From positions 1 through 6,465 of the forward strand of contig DAIESR010000250.1 of the NCBI GenBank assembly GCA_027346205.1: DNA of 6,465 nt, given 5' to 3'. The notes under the pieces were generated by a model. It was not told the DNA's origin, searched no databases, and was given only the letters and a program-made list of their open reading frames with translations. The DNA comes from Beijerinckiaceae bacterium. Lineage in GTDB: Bacteria; Pseudomonadota; Alphaproteobacteria; Rhizobiales; Beijerinckiaceae. The translations under genes and the position numbers were made by a program. Numbering within the stretch: position 1 is the first letter of the stretch; every line of letters begins with the position of its first letter. Below, piece after piece: positions 6,379 to 6,465 of the stretch.

Positions 6379-6382
6379 TTTT

Positions 6383-6423
6383 GAAATAGAGCCGATCTCG
6401 ACAAAATCGATCGGCTCTATTTC
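6383..6423 (+). terminator. Strong hairpin after the exporter ATPase, likely transcription end
   Basis: gaaatagagccgatc (6383-6397) pairs perfectly over 15 bp with gatcggctctatttc (6409-6423), leaving an 11-nt loop. It starts 13 bp after the ATPase stop. The right arm ends in ctatttc, giving a short T-rich tail, and the left flank ttttgaaa gives a similar tail on the other strand, so it could act in both directions. A long uninterrupted T-run is missing. It may equally be part of the repeat family that begins at 6368. Confidence 0.55.
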
Positions 6424-6465
6424 GTTGCCAGCGCAAAATCCAATCAGGCTGCACTCCGGAACGGC

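Noticed and set aside
1..6465. CRISPR array, insertion-sequence transposase, rRNA or integrase
   Set aside because: No regularly spaced repeats, no transposase or integrase motifs and no rRNA sequence were seen on either strand.

Overview
The window looks like chromosomal DNA from an alphaproteobacterium, most likely of the order Hyphomicrobiales (Rhizobiales). The coding regions are moderately GC-rich. Antisense frames of real genes stay open for long stretches. The intergenic repeat ends (agagcatgtcc / ggacatgctct) are of a type I recall as common between genes in that order. A Beijerinckiaceae-like host would fit, but this is a guess from composition and repeat style, not from a marker gene.

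Layout. Positions 1-2721, minus strand: a tight two-gene operon for a tripartite RND efflux pump. The periplasmic adaptor (1564-2721) is followed after 9 bp by the inner-membrane RND permease, whose N-terminal 518 codons (1-1554) are inside the window. The pair resembles MexH/MexI-type systems. No outer-membrane channel gene or dedicated regulator is visible.

Positions 2722-4793 form a 2.07-kb stretch with only one convincing gene, an 80-codon cysteine-containing protein of unknown function (3780-4022). Just upstream of it is a near-consensus sigma-54 (-24/-12) promoter (3687-3702). About 140 bp further upstream is a 17-bp dyad with the 6-5-6 geometry of enhancer-binding-protein sites (3532-3548). 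The same stretch holds a compound palindromic repeat of about 110 bp (2959-3068) and a long hairpin (4163-4212).

Positions 4794-6369, plus strand: an ABC-2 polysaccharide exporter pair, permease (Wzm type) and ATPase (Wzt type), overlapping by 11 bp. The ATPase is short and lacks the C-terminal carbohydrate-recognition domain of long Wzt proteins. The two should move an undecaprenyl-diphosphate-linked O-antigen-like or capsule-like glycan across the inner membrane. No glycosyltransferase lies upstream; any such genes would be past the right edge. Right after the ATPase is a 15-bp hairpin whose upstream flank carries the same 11-mer as the end of the repeat at 2982-3068.

The most interesting lead is the apparently sigma-54-dependent small cysteine protein in a large, structure-rich intergenic region. 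Everything else is a recognisable family.
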